A stretch of DNA of 64,000 bases. Origin: Pandoraea sp. PE-S2T-3. GTDB taxonomy: Bacteria; Pseudomonadota; Gammaproteobacteria; Burkholderiales; Burkholderiaceae. The position numbers and the translations under genes are program-made. The stretch's first letter is position 1. Every line of letters starts with the position of its first letter. Under the pieces are notes generated by a model that saw nothing but the letters and a program-made list of their open reading frames with translations, was not told where the DNA came from and searched no databases. The stretch spans positions 310,001 to 374,000 of the forward strand of contig NZ_NGUQ01000015.1 in assembly GCF_002179965.1 (NCBI RefSeq), read 5' to 3'. This document shows positions 63,359 to 64,000 of this stretch, in pieces.

Positions 63359-64000
63359 TTACACCGACGCCGTGGCGGCCCCGGTCGCACCGGCAGATTC
63401 CGGCGCCACCACGCTCGCATCGACGCCTGCGTTTTCCTTCAACTGGAAGACGAGATGCTGACCGCCGAGCAGTTCGATACGACGGTCGCGGGCAAACTCC
63501 GCCACACCGTCTTCGAATTCCCCCGTCGTAATCAGCATCCCTCGCGCGGCACCGATCTGCTGCATTTCCGCCAGCATGGCGCGCGCGGCGCCCATCCCCA
63601 ACTGGGGGGTATCGCGGCGGATATGCACCACCACATCACCGCCGAAAATCGGGTGCGGGTCCCACGCGCGGCAAGCCAGCATGCCGTCTTCAGCAGGCAG
63701 CAACGGCGGCCCTTCAAAGCCGTGAGAGCGCAGCAGATGGAACATCACTTGAGTGAAGTCCTTGTCCGACAGCGTCATCAGATTGAAACGGCGATCGACG
63801 GCGACGTCTGCATCGGTGACCGCTTGCGTCATATCGACACCGGCCACCGGCGTGACGGCCTGCAACGCCTCAGGACGTGCCGACACGCGTGCACCAAGCG
63901 TCGTCAGATGCGTGGCCGCGTCGCCCTCGGTCAACACGAGCGCAGCGAAATCTGCGCGTGATACGTGCGCACTCGCCAGGCAAAGACGCTCGTCGCCCGC
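63359..64000 (-). CDS. Mrr-type restriction endonuclease-like protein (5' end beyond the window)
   Basis: At least 213 residues are visible, ending at 63359. The frame is open to base 64000, so the N terminus lies outside. FGGDVVVHIRR, GARGMLITTGEF and ELLGGQHLVF follow the Mrr fold order (DVV...QxK, T-G, GxxL), but the catalytic QxK is replaced by HIR, so it may be inactive or a diverged family. An internal GTG is not a real start. Typically such proteins are anchored in the membrane by N-terminal helices, which would be off-window here. The tail is rich in alanine. Confidence 0.72.
   Translation of the reverse strand, partial: AGDERLCLASAHVSRADFAALVLTEGDAATHLTTLGARVSARPEALQAVTPVAGVDMTQAVTDADVAVDRRFNLMTLSDKDFTQVMFHLLRSHGFEGPPLLPAEDGMLACRAWDPHPIFGGDVVVHIRRDTPQLGMGAARAMLAEMQQIGAARGMLITTGEFEDGVAEFARDRRIELLGGQHLVFQLKENAGVDASVVAPESAGATGAATASV

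Overview
The window looks like chromosomal DNA of a high-GC beta-proteobacterium of the Burkholderiaceae. Protein content and gene order (pmbA/darP/mog/orn/rsgA, rpsP-rimM-trmD-rplS, ubiG-gph, ssrA, the FAD glucose/gluconate dehydrogenase trio and Burkholderia-type porins) fit Pandoraea or a close relative best. That genus call is inferred from recall of gene content, not from a database search.

Layout. 1-840 is the start of a MASE4 membrane sensor gene cut by the window edge. 1138-5719 is a complete branched-chain amino-acid ABC importer operon (minus strand). 5938-16095 is housekeeping: pmbA, darP, mog, orn, an M48 peptidase, rsgA, a CobD/CbiB-like membrane protein, a Nudix hydrolase and the ribosomal operon rpsP-rimM-trmD-rplS. 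16294-21356 holds a sugar-dehydrogenase-like beta-propeller, a META/DUF4377 lipoprotein, a TM2 protein, a DUF2520 protein and a radical SAM protein behind a near-perfect LexA box. 21379-24567 is an alanine block (Lrp regulator, dadA, ald). 24753-29147 is a two-gene RND efflux system. 29683-35269 is ubiG-gph and a giant DUF748 protein, followed by tmRNA (ssrA). 35742-41324 is accessory: a coiled-coil repeat protein, a LysE exporter with divergent LysR, an MFS carrier, an alpha/beta hydrolase and a small membrane protein. 41446-45347 is a three-subunit flavin dehydrogenase with a tri-haem cytochrome.

The most unusual stretches follow. 45573-49245 holds a candidate small RNA and two adjacent, mutually homologous large proteins of unknown function that look like secreted effectors. 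49430-56981 looks like a self-contained regulon. It has an XRE regulator, a porin, an unknown 107-residue protein, an MFS carrier, a class-1B dihydroorotate dehydrogenase pair (PyrK/PyrD) and an M20 carbamoylase. Three copies of one palindrome (NGTCTA-N6-TAGACA) lie in front of the porin, the small gene and the MFS-pyrK-pyrD-carbamoylase operon. I read it as an orotate or dihydroorotate uptake and degradation locus, which I believe is not well described in this group. 57004-64000 holds an M20 dipeptidase, two related tiny membrane proteins (one with a coupled secreted partner), a nuclease, a PaiB-like flavoprotein, a DUF2501 protein and an Mrr-like protein running off the window.

Limits. All calls come from reading the sequence and from family knowledge. 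No alignments, structure predictions or searches were run. Promoter, operator and small-RNA calls are pattern-based.
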